Source: Algoriphagus sp.
GTDB taxonomy: Bacteria; Bacteroidota; Bacteroidia; Cytophagales; Cyclobacteriaceae
Assembly: GCA_029945945.1 (NCBI GenBank)
Contig: JAQSDM010000005.1
Span: 893,353-957,352 of the forward strand
Length of the DNA: 64,000 nucleotides
Direction of reading: 5' to 3'
Numbering within the stretch: position 1 is the stretch's first letter; every line of letters starts with the position of its first letter. This document shows positions 7,910 through 16,439 of the stretch, piece by piece. A program made the position numbers and the translations under genes. Below the pieces are notes generated by a model. It was not told where the DNA came from. It saw only the letters and a list, made by a program, of their open reading frames with translations, and searched no databases.

Positions 7910-9361
7910 ATGAAAATTTCTTTTGAAATGAAAATATTCTTAGGATTCATCATCAATGTATTGGTCGTCATTGCATCCGGACTAATATTCATTTCACGAA
8001 TGGATCAGGAAAGGGATAAAACCATGGATTCCAGTTTAAATTGGATCGAACTTTCATTGTTCGCTCTTTCCATTCTTTTGCTTTTCATTGTTTATTTTAT
8101 CATTCGCTATCAATTCCGGGCCAGACAAGCTTCAGAAAAATTACTTTTTGAAAACAAACAATTATTGCAATCCATTATCGACAACACTTCCAACCCGATT
8201 TTCATCAAAAAGTTAAATGGTGAATACTTATTGGTAAACAAAGATTTTGGGGCTCTGTTTAAGATTTCGAAAGATGAAATCATAGGTAAAACAGACCACG
8301 ATTTTTTGCCGAAAAATGTGGCAGAAATGTATCGAAATTCAGAAGCCGAAGTCATCAAAAAACTCCGGGAATTGAAAACTGAAGAAACCATTGACCTGGA
8401 AGACGGCAAGCACACCTTTTTAGCCGTAAAATTTCCATTATATGATTTAGCAGGAAGGATTTACGCCATTGGAGGGATTTCAACTGACATTACGGAGCGG
8501 AAAAAACTGGAAGAATCATTGGCTTCATCTGATAAATTTTTCAATATGTCGACCGAAATGATGGTTATTGCTACTTCCGACACATTCATAAAAGTCAATC
8601 CAGCAACCATTAGAATATTAGGATATTCTGAAAAAGAATTAATAAGTCAACCCTTCTTGAATTTTGTTTTTCCCGAAGATAAAAACAACACGACAAATGA
8701 AGTGGTAAAGCTTAAATCCGGTGCCATTACCATGCAATTCAAAAATCGGTATATCTGCAAAGACGGAAGCCTGAAATGGTTACAATGGTTTACTTCTCCG
8801 GATGTTTCTACAGGTTTATTGTATGCGGTGGCGCAAGACATTACAGCTATTGTCAACTTAGAAAAAGAACAGCAAAAAGCGATTGAAGAGTTATATGAAA
8901 ATGAAGAAAAACTGCGGTTGATTGTTGAAAATATTGGTGAAGGAGTAATTGTGGCCAACTCCGATAAAAAGATAGTGTTGGCAAATGATATGGCACATGA
9001 AATTTTTGGAATTGGAGAAGAAGACAAAATTTCCTCCAATTTTACCAATCATTTTCAGCTTTTTTTTCCCGATGAAAGAAGCACTTTTCCTTCTCAAAAT
9101 TTACCGATGGAAAGGGCATTTAAGGGTGAAGTCACCGATGATGTAGATGTGGTCCTTTGGGATCCGGCTACGCAGAAAAAGAAGAGAGTCCTTATCAGCG
9201 GAAGGCCTTTGGTAGATCAGGAGAATCATGTGGTTGCCGCAGTAATTACCATCAAAGACATCAGTAATTATAAAAAATTAGAAGAGGACTTAATCGAATC
9301 CGAAAACAAATACCGGCAATTAATCGGATTCAGAAAAGGAGAAAATAAGGAGCCTAAATAA
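7910..9361 (+). CDS. Membrane-anchored multi-PAS sensor, probably truncated before its output domain
   Basis: The 483-residue protein has two N-terminal membrane helices (about 8-27 and 45-64). Three PAS domains follow: about 80-200 (LLQSIIDNTSNPIFIKKLNG through a PAC motif GGISTDITERKKLEE), about 200-325 (ending YAVAQDITAIVNLEKEQ) and about 335-460 (LRLIVENIGEGVIVANSD, ending AAVITIKDISNYKKLEEDL). After the third PAC motif the sequence starts what looks like a fourth unit (ESENKYRQLIGF) and then stops after nine more residues. No kinase, GGDEF or other output module is present. A hybrid histidine kinase cut by a deletion or frameshift is the simplest reading. A soluble partner-binding sensor is the alternative. 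Confidence 0.8.
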   Translation: MKISFEMKIFLGFIINVLVVIASGLIFISRMDQERDKTMDSSLNWIELSLFALSILLLFIVYFIIRYQFRARQASEKLLFENKQLLQSIIDNTSNPIFIKKLNGEYLLVNKDFGALFKISKDEIIGKTDHDFLPKNVAEMYRNSEAEVIKKLRELKTEETIDLEDGKHTFLAVKFPLYDLAGRIYAIGGISTDITERKKLEESLASSDKFFNMSTEMMVIATSDTFIKVNPATIRILGYSEKELISQPFLNFVFPEDKNNTTNEVVKLKSGAITMQFKNRYICKDGSLKWLQWFTSPDVSTGLLYAVAQDITAIVNLEKEQQKAIEELYENEEKLRLIVENIGEGVIVANSDKKIVLANDMAHEIFGIGEEDKISSNFTNHFQLFFPDERSTFPSQNLPMERAFKGEVTDDVDVVLWDPATQKKKRVLISGRPLVDQENHVVAAVITIKDISNYKKLEEDLIESENKYRQLIGFRKGENKEPK

Positions 9362-9622
9362 GCGGATAGTTTTCTGGAAAATTCATCGTTCCCTTCAGGA
9401 ATTCGAGAATCAAATAACTGACTTTTGCTTTCTTCTAAAGCATTCCTTCGTCTAATCAATTTTGAGTTTTCAGATCTTTGAATTCAGGATTCTAAAGTAA
9501 TTGCAAATGGCCTGAAATAGTTGAAAGTTGTGGTGGATATAAGCATACTTTCAAATTGAAGCCGGATTCAGGTAACTATCCCTGACTTGCCTGTAGCAGG
9601 AAATATCTCCTCCAACCGTGTA

Positions 9623-9814
9623 TCACCTTTTCCCCGCCAGCGTAAAAGGAAGCATAAAAAGGTTTCGGACGAAGGAGAAGGATAAATCGACTGCAAAACC
9701 CAGTAATCGAAATGGCAAAAGTAACAACCAAACAAATGGATAAAGGATCAATGCGATCAGGGCGAACGGCCAGCAAATCACAAACAAAAGGCACCAAAGT
9801 AAAAACGTAAGCAT
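9623..9814 (-). CDS. Small hydrophobic membrane protein (63 residues)
   Basis: Almost the whole product (LWCLLFVICWPFALIALIL, YPFVWLLLLPFRLLG, then a third hydrophobic stretch) is membrane-embedded. The tryptophan/proline-rich pattern W-C-L-L-F...W-P...Y-P-F-V-W-L-L-L-L-P-F-R resembles a small conserved protein that I recall from many Bacteroidota genomes, without known function. An overlapping 73-residue frame at 9576-9797 lacks this character. There is no co-transcribed neighbour; the gene stands between two non-coding spacers of about 260-270 bases in which I see no other gene. Confidence 0.6.
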   Translation of the reverse strand: MLTFLLWCLLFVICWPFALIALILYPFVWLLLLPFRLLGFAVDLSFSFVRNLFMLPFTLAGKR

Positions 9815-9961
9815 GTCCGGTTTTTAGGTTTTCCGTTCAAAATTGCAATCCCTGTACCAAATCCATAAATAGCCTTTCAGGGTGATTTATTGCTATTTTT
9901 GATTTGGAACTTGTCCTAAAAGTGAACGGTTTCGGATGGGAAAGCGGACAATCTTTACTCT

Positions 9962-9989
9962 GTCGACAGTCCACGGTCGACGGACCACA
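9962..9989. repeat. Two degenerate 14-bp tandem units starting GTCGAC
   Basis: GTCGACAGTCCACG is followed directly by GTCGACGGACCACA, two copies of a 14-bp unit with three or four mismatches, in the spacer before the aldo/keto reductase gene. The G+C content is well above that of the surrounding spacer. Confidence 0.4.
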
Positions 9990-10086
9990 GCACCTCTGGT
10001 TGGACTTCAGACCTTTTTTTAATTGGTTACTATTGATTAAGCCGATTTGATTCAGGAGAATTTTTGGGATTAGTATTTTGGTACCT

Positions 10087-11070
10087 CTATTTCATCCTCA
10101 TAAGTAAATCCCTGAATTGGGGCTGATACAAAGAGCAAATAAAATCACGGTCTTCATCAGACAGCTTCGCGATTCCGTGGGTGTTCAGCTCCGCCTGTTC
10201 GGGCGTTTTGATGCCGGGGATGACCGTGGATACTCCCTCGAAACTGAGAATAAAACTCATCGCCAATTCCGTTTTACTGATTCCATACTTTTGGGTGAGC
10301 GGCCAAATCTGTTCCAGCAAATCCAGGGAATTCGAAAGGATATCAGGTGGCAAGCGGAAAACACGATGGTCATCTTGCGGAAATCGGGTTTCCTTTGTGA
10401 ATTTGCCGGTCAGCAAACCAAACTGCAAAGGCATCCGGGCGATGATTCCGTAACCAGCCTTTTGGGCTTTATGGACAATCGACAAAGCCTCCTGATTGAT
10501 GATATTCAAGACTAGTTGAAAACCATGACCGATGTTATGATTCAGCATGAAATCTGCTTCCGGAAAAGGGTCAAACGTATTCAGTGAAATTCCCCAATAC
10601 CGGATTTTCCCTTCCTGCTTGAGTTGTTCCATGGCTTCCACGCAACCGCTGCTCTCGAGATCCGAGACTTTTGCAGTATGCAACTGGTAATAATCAATGC
10701 TTTCCCGCTTCAATCTTCGGAGACTTCCTTCACAGGATTTCAGGATATAGTCTTTGGAATAATCGACAAAAATGCTTCCATCCTCTTTCAGTCGATGGCC
10801 GACTTTCGTCGCTACGATCACTTCGGGATTATTCCCAAAAACCTCACCGATCAAGTCTTCCGAGTGACCAAGGCCATAAAAATCAGCCGTGTCGAAGAAG
10901 TTGATCCCAAGTTCCAGAGATCGGGTGAGGGCTTTTCGGGAAGTGTCATCATCGACATCTCCCCAACCTATCGGAATATCTCCGGCCATTGCGGGTCCGC
11001 CTATTCCCCAGGCACCAAATCCTACTTCGCTGACGCTGAGGTCCGTTTTTCCAAATTTTCTGTAATTCAT
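10087..11070 (-). CDS. Aldo/keto reductase
   Basis: The 327-residue protein shows the AKR barrel landmarks: MNYRKFGKTDLSVSEVGFGA at the start, NFFDTADFYGLGHSED (about 56-71, catalytic Asp and Tyr), VIVATKVGH (about 80-90, catalytic Lys), YYQLHTAK (about 122-129, catalytic His position) and IPGIKTPEQAELN near the end (NADPH-binding loop). These enzymes reduce aldehydes or ketones with NADPH in the cytoplasm. The substrate cannot be read from the sequence. The gene lies 33 bases downstream of the EamA transporter on the same strand, so the two are probably co-transcribed. Confidence 0.92.
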   Translation of the reverse strand: MNYRKFGKTDLSVSEVGFGAWGIGGPAMAGDIPIGWGDVDDDTSRKALTRSLELGINFFDTADFYGLGHSEDLIGEVFGNNPEVIVATKVGHRLKEDGSIFVDYSKDYILKSCEGSLRRLKRESIDYYQLHTAKVSDLESSGCVEAMEQLKQEGKIRYWGISLNTFDPFPEADFMLNHNIGHGFQLVLNIINQEALSIVHKAQKAGYGIIARMPLQFGLLTGKFTKETRFPQDDHRVFRLPPDILSNSLDLLEQIWPLTQKYGISKTELAMSFILSFEGVSTVIPGIKTPEQAELNTHGIAKLSDEDRDFICSLYQPQFRDLLMRMK

Positions 11071-11103
11071 GGTGTCTGTAATTTCCTTCTTTTGGCAGAG
11101 ACT

Positions 11104-12027
11104 TTATAAAGTTGTAGGTTTTTTCTGCTTGGTACCCATCGTCAGTAAGACGATTGTGACCAGGATGAAAACGGTTCCCAACCAGTCCATTTTTCCGAAG
11201 GAAACATCCAGCCAAAGTACCGCTACCAAAGCAGCAGATAAGGGCTCTACCGAGCAAAGCAGGCTCGCAGTTTGGGCACCTATGATTGTCACTGATGTGA
11301 GAAAGAAGAAAAATGCAATCACGCTTCCAAACAGGATAATGTAGGCGAAAGCGGCCCAGGTTCCCGCGTCCCAAGTCCCGGATATTACCCAAGGATCACT
11401 GACAAATGAGAAAGCAATTCCTCCGATGAGCATTCCCCATCCGGTCACCGTTGCAGCAGAATATTTGCGAAGCAATTGTCCTGGATAAATCGTGTAGAAA
11501 GCCAATGCAACAGCTGACAAAATCCCCCAAAACAGAGCTTTTTCGGAAATGACAAGTTGGTTAAAGCTACCGTGCGTGACCAATAGGAATGTCCCGGCTA
11601 AGGCTAAAACCAATGAAGCATATTCAATCAGAATCGGCCAGCGCCTGTTTTTGATTGCGTAAAAAGCGACCACCAACAAGGGTCCGATGTATTGTAAAAC
11701 CGTGGCAGTGGCTGCGTTGGATAGGTTGATGCTGTAGAAATAGGTGTATTGAACGGCGACCATTCCGAAGATGCTGAATAGCAATAATTGAAAAGCATCA
11801 CGTGGATTTTTCCAGATCTGGAAGACCTCTGTTTTTTTGTTGAAAACAGAAAACATCACCAAAATGAAACCCGCCAAAAGTAACCTCCAGCAAACCAACC
11901 AAGCCGGATCGATATTTTTTTGCTCGAAGAGATACTGTGCACAGGTGCCGGAAATCCCCCAGAAAATGGCAGAGGATAAGGCCATGATTAATCCCGGAAC
12001 CTGGCGCTGGCTGGTATTGATTGACAT
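11104..12027 (-). CDS. EamA family (DMT superfamily) transporter
   Basis: The 307-residue protein has ten predicted membrane helices in two EamA halves of five helices each. The first begins LIMALSSAIFWGISGTCAQY and the second near ALFWGILSAVALAFYTIYPG; each half ends with the glutamate/proline-rich helix typical of this family (for example LLCSVEPLSAALVAVLWLD). DMT exporters move amino acids, purines or other metabolites out of the cell. The substrate is unknown. It is divergent from moeA across 184 bases that hold the nitrate-regulon-like motif. Confidence 0.9.
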   Translation of the reverse strand: MSINTSQRQVPGLIMALSSAIFWGISGTCAQYLFEQKNIDPAWLVCWRLLLAGFILVMFSVFNKKTEVFQIWKNPRDAFQLLLFSIFGMVAVQYTYFYSINLSNAATATVLQYIGPLLVVAFYAIKNRRWPILIEYASLVLALAGTFLLVTHGSFNQLVISEKALFWGILSAVALAFYTIYPGQLLRKYSAATVTGWGMLIGGIAFSFVSDPWVISGTWDAGTWAAFAYIILFGSVIAFFFFLTSVTIIGAQTASLLCSVEPLSAALVAVLWLDVSFGKMDWLGTVFILVTIVLLTMGTKQKKPTTL

Positions 12028-12154
12028 ATTGGGTGAATGCTTGCCTTCAAGTAAAAGCCGAATTTAAGGATGAGAAGGTCGATTTGGTTGAAACACAAAA
12101 AACAAAAATTAACCGAATTGGAATCGGTACTAAATATTTTAAAAAAAAATAAGT

Positions 12155-12176
12155 AATACGTAAGTAAAAATACTTA
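12155..12176. promoter_or_regulatory. Nitrate-regulon motif upstream of moeA
   Basis: AATACGTA (12155-12162) runs into the inverted repeat TAAGTA-AAAA-TACTTA (12161-12176), 36 bases before the moeA start codon. The same two elements recur upstream of the porin and narK genes, which suggests a shared regulator. The best candidate is the NarL-like protein encoded at 23.1 kb. TACTTA resembles the TACYYMT half-site of NarL, but the spacing and orientation differ from the classical 7-2-7 site. Confidence 0.6.
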
Positions 12177-12211
12177 ATTATTTTTAATTTAGGATTTCTA
12201 ATAAGAGTCCT

Positions 12212-13387
12212 ATGGTATCTGTTTCTTCCGCACTTTCTATTATTAATCAGCACGTTGCTGTTTTGAATTCAGTGGTCATTCCTTTAGAGAGATCACTGGG
12301 GTATGTTTTGGCGGAAGATATTTTTGCTCCTATTTCTTTACCACCATTCAGACAATCCGCAATGGATGGATACGCGCTTCGCCATGGTGTTTTGATGGAT
12401 TACGTGTTAGTGGGGGAGTGCAAAGCCGGTGATTTCAAAGAGTATGAATTGGTAGAAAATCAGGCTGTTCGGATTTTTACCGGAGCGAGAGTTCCTGATC
12501 AGGCTGATACCGTGATCATCCAGGAAAATATTAAAATAGAAGGTTCCAGAATTCAGGTTCAGCAGGTGCCAAAACCATTCTCTAACATAAGACCGATGGG
12601 AGAACAAGTAAAGAAAGGCGAATTGATCGCAAAAAAAGGAGCGAAAATCAATGCAGCATTCATTGGTTTTCTGGCTGGATTTGGGCTGGAAGAGGTTTTA
12701 GTCAATAGTAAACCCAAAATTGCGTTGATCGTCACCGGAAATGAGCTTCAGGGGCCCGGAAATCCCCTGAAGCCTGGTGCCGTCTATGAAACCAACGGAA
12801 TTACCATTCAAAATATCCTGGCGGAAAATGGCTTTTCGATCGAAAGTTTGGTCCACGTTCCTGATGAAGAAAGGGCAATTGAAGAGGCCATTTTTAATGC
12901 CTTAGCATACGATTTGGTTCTGATTTCCGGGGGAATTTCGGTCGGTGATTATGATTTTGTAAAAGCAGGATTGGAGTCAAACCGGGTCGAAGAGAAGTTT
13001 TATAAAATCAATCAAAAGCCTGCCAAGCCGATCTGGTTTGGGAAAAAGGATAAATCTCTGGTTTTTGCCCTTCCGGGAAATCCCGCTTCTATGCTAATGT
13101 GCATGCTCGTTTATGTGATTCCGGCTGTCCGCAAGATGGTTTCAGGAAAGGCGCTTGAGCTGAATTTCAAAAAAGGCATTTTGAACGGGCAGATAGAAAA
13201 CCGATTCAAAAAATCTCTATTCCTTTTGGCCATTGAAGAAGATGGGATAGTGGAAATTCTGGAGCAACAGGCATGCAGCATGTTGATTTCTTTTGCTCAA
13301 AGTAACACGTTAGTTTATGTCGATGAGACCCTAGAAAGGATAGAATTTGGCGGTCAAGTAAGGTACATTCCCATAAACCGAAGCTAG
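12212..13387 (+). CDS. moeA: Molybdopterin molybdenumtransferase MoeA
   Basis: This 391-residue protein inserts molybdate into adenylylated molybdopterin to give molybdenum cofactor, which the nitrate reductase of this cluster needs. Visible landmarks are SLPPFRQSAMDGYAL (about 33-47, the MoeA domain II/III junction), VRIFTGARVPDQADTVI (about 88-104), the MoCF fold with PKIALIVTGNELQGPG (about 170-186), ISGGISVGDYDFV (about 236-249) and FALPGNPASMLMC (about 288-301). The length is usual for the family. It leads a tight plus-strand operon (1-base gap to mobA, 11-base gap to cobA) behind the shared nitrate motif. Confidence 0.96.
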   Translation: MVSVSSALSIINQHVAVLNSVVIPLERSLGYVLAEDIFAPISLPPFRQSAMDGYALRHGVLMDYVLVGECKAGDFKEYELVENQAVRIFTGARVPDQADTVIIQENIKIEGSRIQVQQVPKPFSNIRPMGEQVKKGELIAKKGAKINAAFIGFLAGFGLEEVLVNSKPKIALIVTGNELQGPGNPLKPGAVYETNGITIQNILAENGFSIESLVHVPDEERAIEEAIFNALAYDLVLISGGISVGDYDFVKAGLESNRVEEKFYKINQKPAKPIWFGKKDKSLVFALPGNPASMLMCMLVYVIPAVRKMVSGKALELNFKKGILNGQIENRFKKSLFLLAIEEDGIVEILEQQACSMLISFAQSNTLVYVDETLERIEFGGQVRYIPINRS

Positions 13388-13388
13388 C

Positions 13389-13985
13389 ATGCTCAATTTC
13401 CCAGGAACTGAAATCTTGAAGAACGATCAGCCGGCAGCCTACATCCTTTGTGGTGGAAAAAGTACCCGAATGCAAGAGGAAAAAGGGCTCGTTCTTTTCC
13501 AGGGAAAGACATTTCTCCGGTGGATTTTAGATGCAATCGCCCCTCTGACCATAAAACCAATTTTGGTGACCAAAAACAGCGCTTACCAATCCTATGGTTT
13601 GGAAATGATTCGGGATGTTTTTGAGGATAAAGGCCCTGTTGGAGGAATCCATGCCGCTTTGCTCCATTCTTCGCAGAACCAGATTCTTCTATTAAGTTGT
13701 GATATTCCAAAAATAACCACCGAAGTTCTGGTTTACCTGATTCAAAAATCACAGGAGTTTCCAGATAAAATCTCCTTCCTGTCGGATGGAATCAATGATT
13801 ATCCATTGATCGGAATTTACCCTAAAACTGCTCTGGAAACTTTCAGCAAATCCGTTGAAGCAGGGCATTTAAAACTTTGCCCGCTAGTCTATTCCCTTCC
13901 TCATCAACGAGTGGTACTGGATCCGGCAAGGAAAATTTCCCTCCAAAATATCAATTCCAAAGAGCAACTTCAAAGCTTATCTTAA
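13389..13985 (+). CDS. mobA: Molybdenum cofactor guanylyltransferase MobA
   Basis: The 198-residue protein has the nucleotidyltransferase signature AAYILCGGKSTRMQEEKGL (about 16-34), then FEDKGPVGGIHAAL (about 78-91), LLLSCDIPKI (about 99-109, metal-binding Asp) and NINSKEQL at the C-terminus, the usual MobA ending. It attaches GMP to molybdenum cofactor to make the bis-MGD form used by NasA-type nitrate reductases. The start at 13389 is one base after the moeA stop. The overall identity with family members cannot be judged here, but the motif set is complete. Confidence 0.93.
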   Translation: MLNFPGTEILKNDQPAAYILCGGKSTRMQEEKGLVLFQGKTFLRWILDAIAPLTIKPILVTKNSAYQSYGLEMIRDVFEDKGPVGGIHAALLHSSQNQILLLSCDIPKITTEVLVYLIQKSQEFPDKISFLSDGINDYPLIGIYPKTALETFSKSVEAGHLKLCPLVYSLPHQRVVLDPARKISLQNINSKEQLQSLS

Positions 13986-13996
13986 ACCTATTTCAT

Positions 13997-14803
13997 ATGA
14001 AAAATTCACTGGAAAAAATCCCTCATTTGACGCTTATCGGAGCAGGACCCGGCGATCCGGACTTACTTACTTTGAAAGCTGTAAAAGCGCTTGAAGAAGC
14101 GGAAGTAGTGCTTTACGATGCATTGGTCAATGAAGAAATCCTGAATTTGGCGACCAAAGCGGTGAAAGTTTCTGTGGGAAAACGGAAGGGAGAGCATTCA
14201 TTCACCCAGGACGAAATCAACAAACTGATCGTGACGTATGCTTTTGAATTTGGCAGAGTGGTGCGATTAAAAGGAGGAGATCCCTATGTTTTTGGAAGAG
14301 GGAAGGAAGAGGAGAATTTCGCCGCGATACATGGGATCGGAACGACGGTCATTCCTGGAATTTCTTCCAGCATTGCGGTGCCGGCTTCATTGGGAATCCC
14401 GGTTACGTACAGAGGAATTTCCGAAAGTTTCTGGGTGATCACTGGCACGACAAGTTCAGATGAACTCTCAGGAGATGTGGCTTTAGCAGCTCAATCGACA
14501 GCGACTGTTGTGATTTTGATGGGGCTTTCGAAGCTGGAGGAGATTGCAAGAATTTATTCCGCTCTTGGCAAATCAGAAATGCCGATTGCTGTCATTCAAA
14601 ACGGGACAAGACCCGACCAAAAGGAAGTAATCGGAACGATGGATTCGATCCTTGAATTGGTAAAAGAACATGAAATCCAGGCACCGGCTGTAATGGTGAT
14701 TGGAGAAGTGGTTCGTTTGGCGAATGCAAAAGTTTCTGAGAATTTGAAATATGATGGGGAGGATGAGTTTATTTTTCAAAACCTGGATACCATTCCTTTT
14801 TAA
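13997..14803 (+). CDS. cobA: Uroporphyrinogen-III C-methyltransferase (SUMT)
   Basis: The enzyme methylates uroporphyrinogen III twice with SAM to precorrin-2, the precursor of sirohaem needed by the nitrite reductase NirB encoded 12 kb away. I start at the ATG at 13997 (MKNSLEKIPHLTLIGAGPGD) because the upstream part of the frame overlaps mobA and is not conserved-looking. Signature motifs are LIGAGPGDPDLLTLKA (about 12-27), YDALVN (about 39-45), VRLKGGDPYVFGRG (about 88-101) and PGISSSIAVPASLGIPVTYR. At 268 residues it is a single-domain SUMT; the oxidase/ferrochelatase steps must be encoded elsewhere. Confidence 0.95.
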   Translation: MKNSLEKIPHLTLIGAGPGDPDLLTLKAVKALEEAEVVLYDALVNEEILNLATKAVKVSVGKRKGEHSFTQDEINKLIVTYAFEFGRVVRLKGGDPYVFGRGKEEENFAAIHGIGTTVIPGISSSIAVPASLGIPVTYRGISESFWVITGTTSSDELSGDVALAAQSTATVVILMGLSKLEEIARIYSALGKSEMPIAVIQNGTRPDQKEVIGTMDSILELVKEHEIQAPAVMVIGEVVRLANAKVSENLKYDGEDEFIFQNLDTIPF

Positions 14804-14883
14804 AATCGCAAAAAGACCTCGACTTTAGGTTCAGGAAAATCTCTCTCGATGAGTAAATAAATCAAGCAAGAAAAGGAGTTGAA

Positions 14884-16161
14884 TTACTCCTCTTTCAAGG
14901 AGTATTTCAACAGGTTTGGCGCCACGATAAGCTGAACCCAGCCCCAATTATTGGTTTGGGCAGAACTGACCACTCCTTTTATTTCCTGCAGGCTTTCGGT
15001 GTCAAAAAACTGAGAATATCCCACGTTCATTTTGATGTTTTTGGCGATGATTCTGGTATAAACCAAATCTAATTCTGAGCCCAGATAGCTGTCCATATTT
15101 TGTTCCAGTTCAGCATTCGAAGCGAAGAAATGAAGATCCGCTCCCAAACTGGATTTTTCGCCGATAGAAACCAAGGCTTTGGCGTAGACATCATTCAGCC
15201 CGACATTGTTGGCGTGATTTCCCACATAGAAATAGTCCATCAATCCATTGAATTTATGATTCGTCCCAAAGAGCGGAAAGAATGAATGATTCTTGGATTC
15301 ACCAGCTTGGTCCGTCCCGCTCAATGATTCAAAGCCTACTGTAAAAGTAACTTTCCCAGGTTTGTACTTCGCTTCAACCAAGTATTGGTAAGCGGAAAGA
15401 TCCATTAAAGCCGCCGCTTTCCCTGTTTGCAAATAGGCGGAACCCGTAATCGTGAAAACGCTGAGAGGAAAAGTAAAATAGGTCCCGGTAGTTTGTCGAT
15501 AATAAACTCCATCTGCAACAGGAATTGGATCATTGGTAAACTTCTGGAATCCATTATTCAGAAAGAGGAAACTGACAGATGATTTATCCCAACTTTTCTT
15601 GGAGTGGACCATTTGCATGACTTTGTAGGAAGAGGAAGTATTTATGGAATATTCCGATCCGACGTTTTTCTGAATTTCCTGGTTGAAAGCAAAAGCCAGA
15701 TCGATGTTAAACCGGTTTTTGGAATAAGTCAACATTGCTGCATCATGAAAACGGCCTTGCATAGTCCAATCCACTTCGCCGAGAATTCGCTGGTCATCGT
15801 AAGAAAGTGTTTGCCGGCCAAGTTTCATCGACCAGTTTTCGGTGAAGGAATAACTCAGCCAAGCCTGAAAAAGTGAGAAGGAATTGTTTTCATCTTCGAT
15901 CGAAAGCTGCTTGCTATCTCCCCAGGTGCTGACATCCTGTACACTGAAATAGACTTTCAGCTTTGGGTCCTGATAAGCAAAATTTAATCGGGAACGCTGG
16001 GTAACAAAAGCAGCCGGTTTTCCATTTTCAGGAAATAGATTCCCAAAACCATGGCGGTATTCAAATCTTGGCCGAATGTCAGCATCCAAAGAAAACGTCT
16101 GAGCTTGAGATAGTCCTGCAAGGCCTAGGAATAGAAGGGTAGAGGTAAGAATTTTCAGCAT
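14884..16161 (-). CDS. Alginate-export-type outer membrane porin, probably for nitrate
   Basis: The 425-residue protein has a signal peptide (LKILTSTLLFLGLAGLSQAQ) and then continuous amphipathic strands such as DADIRPRFEYRHGFG, RSRLNFAYQDPKLKVYFSVQD and WSMKLGRQTLSYDDQRILGEVDW-type segments, the hallmark of the alginate_export (AlgE-like) beta-barrel family. It lies alone between the cofactor operon and the nitrate reductase operon. Its promoter carries the same motifs as moeA and narK, so I infer that it is the outer-membrane entry channel for nitrate or nitrite, not for alginate. The last strand ends LLKYSLKEE, slightly unusual because a terminal aromatic residue is absent. Confidence 0.8.
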   Translation of the reverse strand: MLKILTSTLLFLGLAGLSQAQTFSLDADIRPRFEYRHGFGNLFPENGKPAAFVTQRSRLNFAYQDPKLKVYFSVQDVSTWGDSKQLSIEDENNSFSLFQAWLSYSFTENWSMKLGRQTLSYDDQRILGEVDWTMQGRFHDAAMLTYSKNRFNIDLAFAFNQEIQKNVGSEYSINTSSSYKVMQMVHSKKSWDKSSVSFLFLNNGFQKFTNDPIPVADGVYYRQTTGTYFTFPLSVFTITGSAYLQTGKAAALMDLSAYQYLVEAKYKPGKVTFTVGFESLSGTDQAGESKNHSFFPLFGTNHKFNGLMDYFYVGNHANNVGLNDVYAKALVSIGEKSSLGADLHFFASNAELEQNMDSYLGSELDLVYTRIIAKNIKMNVGYSQFFDTESLQEIKGVVSSAQTNNWGWVQLIVAPNLLKYSLKEE

Positions 16162-16188
16162 AATAGGTCGATTTAATTTTGATTAAAA

Positions 16189-16240
16189 ATAAGTATAAAT
16201 ACTTATAAAATCTAAATTAAATACTTAAAAAAATACGTAT
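16189..16240. promoter_or_regulatory. Nitrate-regulon motifs upstream of the porin
   Basis: ATAAGTATAAATACTTAT (16189-16206) has perfect 8-bp arms around two central A residues. A second element, AATACGTAT, lies at 16232-16240. Both are within 80 bases of the porin start codon and match the elements before narK and moeA. Confidence 0.65.
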
Positions 16241-16319
16241 ATTTTATTTTCTCAAAAAATAGAATCTGAATATAGGTGCCGCCGGAAGTGTCTTCACTCC
16301 AGTATTTTTTTGGATAAAG

Positions 16320-16355
16320 AAGGTCTGTGGGGACACAGACCTTGGTTTTTTTTTT
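16320..16355. terminator. Strong hairpin with a T-run on the plus strand
   Basis: AAGGTCTGTG and CACAGACCTT form a perfect 10-bp stem with a 4-nt loop, followed on the plus strand by GG and ten T residues. No plus-strand gene ends here, so it either ends antisense transcription running toward the reductase operon or serves bidirectionally behind the rubredoxin gene, whose minus-strand T-tract is weak. The neighbouring 16370-16430 bases hold repeated CTCCGTG-type words and no gene. Confidence 0.6.
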
Positions 16356-16439
16356 GGGTCACAGATCTTGCTGGTTTAAAAATCTCTGTGTTCCTCCGTG
16401 CCTTCTCGGTGTAACTCCGTGTAACAAAATCTTTAATTA

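Noticed and set aside
9268..9459. 63-codon minus-strand ORF over the PAS gene end
   Set aside because: It runs antisense to the coding end and into the spacer, with no conserved pattern.
9576..9797. 73-codon minus-strand ORF overlapping the small membrane protein
   Set aside because: It is a different frame of the same DNA, without the conserved hydrophobic pattern of the 63-residue product.
12047..12253. 68-codon minus-strand ORF covering the moeA promoter
   Set aside because: It overlaps the regulatory motif and the moeA start codon and is low-complexity Lys/Ile-rich.
13900..13996. Possible cobalamin riboswitch before cobA
   Set aside because: The gap to mobA is only 11 bases; no room or structure for a riboswitch.
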